Assembly: GCA_017591395.1 (NCBI GenBank)
Contig: WEDG01002905.1
Coordinates: 62,001 to 126,000, forward strand
Direction of reading: 5' to 3'
From: Schistocephalus solidus
Lineage: Eukaryota; Platyhelminthes; Cestoda; Diphyllobothriidea; Diphyllobothriidae
Length of the DNA stretch: 64,000 nt
In this document: one piece after another, positions 62,571 to 64,000 of the stretch
Layout: each line of letters starts with the position of its first letter
How positions within the stretch are numbered: the first letter of the stretch is position 1
The notes under the pieces: generated by a model
Told to the model about the DNA's origin: nothing
What the model saw: only the letters and a program-made list of their open reading frames with translations
Databases searched by the model: none
Program-made: the position numbers and the translations under genes

Positions 62571-62771
62571 GGTTATCATGTCCTAAGGAAACTGTGGAAC
62601 GAGATGCGCAGGAAAGTGATGATAATGTTAAGTATCCACTCACCCAGGACTCGACTGATAACGCGTGCAATATTTTGCCTTCTAAAGCTACCTGTGAGTG
62701 CAATTGCATTGATAAATCAGTTAAAGGTGTTAATTGCGATGAAGAAACTTTACGCATTCGCCATTCCGCGG
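62571..62771 (+). CDS. Putative internal exon, Cys-rich, unidentified
   Basis: A strong acceptor (TTTATTTGTTTAG) at 62570 and a donor (GCGG|GTAAGA) after 62771 enclose 201 bp with one open frame. It encodes an acidic segment beginning LSCPKETVERDAQESDD, then ACNILPSKATCECNCID, KGVNCDEETL and RIRHSA. The C-x9-C-x-C-x-C cluster suggests an extracellular disulfide module, but it fits no family I can name. A 121-codon ORF runs antisense over the same bases without comparable splice signals. Flanking exons were not seen before the window ends. Confidence 0.35.
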
Positions 62772-63089
62772 GTAAGAATGAACACCGGATTCGCGTCAAT
62801 CCATAGGGTTCGAGCTCGTTCATTAGCAGTTAAAGTTGCGATTATTGCAACTATTAGCGATATTAGGACCTAACTATAAACTTAATCGTAAAGCTAAGCT
62901 TAACCCTGACTCAAGTCACTAACCTATTTTGTGGTAGGATATCAATCCTCGGATTTCAGGTTCAGATTAGTGTACAACGAATATGCAAGTATGTCACACT
63001 ACTTTACTGAATTAAGTAGCAAGATAAAGTTTAAACACTTAACAGGGAATGACAAGTGAGCGCCCCTCCATCGTAGTTAAATACCCGAT

Positions 63090-63265
63090 CGTAACCGCAG
63101 CTCAATGGATATAGAGTTGGAATTTTACCCAACAGGTCACGGGTTCAAACCTCAGGTTCACAACAGCTGGGGTTGGACAGGGCTGGCTGATAACGGCTCC
63201 TAAACCAAAAATGGTCATTCCAGTCTCCTTTGTCTTTGTCAGTAATGTTATTCTGCCTAGATGGC
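63090..63265 (+). mobile_element. tRNA-derived SINE copy
   Basis: A box (GCTCAATGGATATAGAGT) and B box (GGTTCAAACCTC) are followed by the body ggctggctgataacggctcc and the tail ctttgtctttgtcagtaatg. Same family as the 48-kb array. Confidence 0.65.
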
Positions 63266-64000
63266 AAATGTTTCTCGCCGAAAAATGCATAAGCCTTTGT
63301 GGGGCTATGCCTGCAGTCTACTTTATCCTCCGTTTGGAGCTCAGTCAACGCAATCATTGACAAAACAATGTCAAGGAACGCTGCAGGCATAGGAGAAATA
63401 AAACAGAGCACGAACACAGATGGCTCAGGATCCGGATCGGAAATTACCGCAGGTCTTACGAGCGCAGCAACAACTGCATGTCCAGACAGGCGCGATAACA
63501 ACTGAGGACTTTAAATGATATGGAGACTCCCCGGATGCAAACAAAAATGATGAAGACACAGGCGCCAGACCAAACGCTGACCCTCTGAGTGGTTAGTATA
63601 ACATAATACGCAAAAGTTAGCATCATCCCGCCTAACCGCGTAGAGTGCTTGGAGTAGCTTTTAGTCAACACCATAGGAGTGTGCTCAAAACCATTTATAC
63701 TGCATGGTGCTTCACAACAATAACCTAAAATGACGAAATCTAATGTACTTTTAAAACATCAGGGTAGTGCGACGTTATTCACTACCATCTCGACGTACGC
63801 TGCAATATGGCGTCCCTCTCTGTAGCATACTTAGAAGGGGGCGTCAACAGCAGTTGTTTATATGATACTGAGACACTCGGTATTACGCTCTCAATGTGTT
63901 TCGCTCATCGTCGGCATCGTGAGGCTCTATCTTGTGTCCGGCCAATCAGCTTGAAGGCTGGCAAGGATAAATTCTCATTCGAAACTCTCGGATGCCTGTC

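Noticed and set aside
62458..62823. 121-codon - ORF
   Set aside because: It overlaps the + strand exon candidate and lacks splice or domain support.

Overview
This is eukaryotic nuclear DNA that is AT-rich, intron-rich and crowded with decayed retroelements. Two features point to a tapeworm, most likely a diphyllobothriidean (Spirometra / Dibothriocephalus / Schistocephalus group). One is a pair of genes of the flatworm tegumental protein family (EF-hands followed by a dynein-light-chain domain). The other is an RTE-like LINE whose reverse transcriptase is followed by C2H2 zinc fingers, a combination I associate with these worms. The taxon is inferred from families I recognise; no search was run.

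Host genes. The best-supported genes are two convergent tegumental paralogues. One is on the + strand (coding exons 22155-27789, first exon not found). The other is on the - strand (34385 down to 28078, five exons, complete from ATG to stop). Their stop codons are only 288 bp apart. They share intron positions and phases, which indicates an old tandem or inverted duplication. The - copy has a one-base frame conflict at the exon 2/3 junction. Weaker host-gene evidence: a terminal exon with an EGF-like domain and a poly(A) signal (8024-7778, -), a phase-matched two-exon 3' end (19123-17813, -), a Cys-rich internal exon (62571-62771, +) and an exon-like cluster near 42 kb (-).

Mobile elements, in order. 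2.94-3.59 kb: 3' piece of the zinc-finger RTE LINE (+). 9.35-9.62 kb: orphan GIY-YIG domain of a Penelope-like element (+). 9.8-13.6 kb: near full-length but broken RTE-like LINE (-). 35.6-37.95 kb: Penelope-like element with RT and GIY-YIG (-). 38.1-39.1 kb: mariner transposase pseudogene (-). 42.6-43.0 kb: about 390-bp fold-back palindrome, with a relative at 46.05 kb. 46.6-47.76 kb: two Penelope GIY-YIG remnants (+). 47.98-49.11 kb: a (TA)n tract followed by a tandem array of tRNA-derived SINEs. 49.36-53.63 kb: CR1-like LINE with ORF1, endonuclease and RT (-). 56.1-57.05 kb: decayed Gypsy-type integrase (-). 60.49-61.9 kb: two abutting Penelope fragments (+). Single SINE copies lie at 15.76, 16.0, 57.15 and 63.1 kb.

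No bacterial-type operons, CRISPR arrays or intact transposons were seen. All the reverse transcriptases carry stops, frameshifts or altered catalytic motifs, so the window reads as a small number of conserved host exons in a sea of repeat decay.
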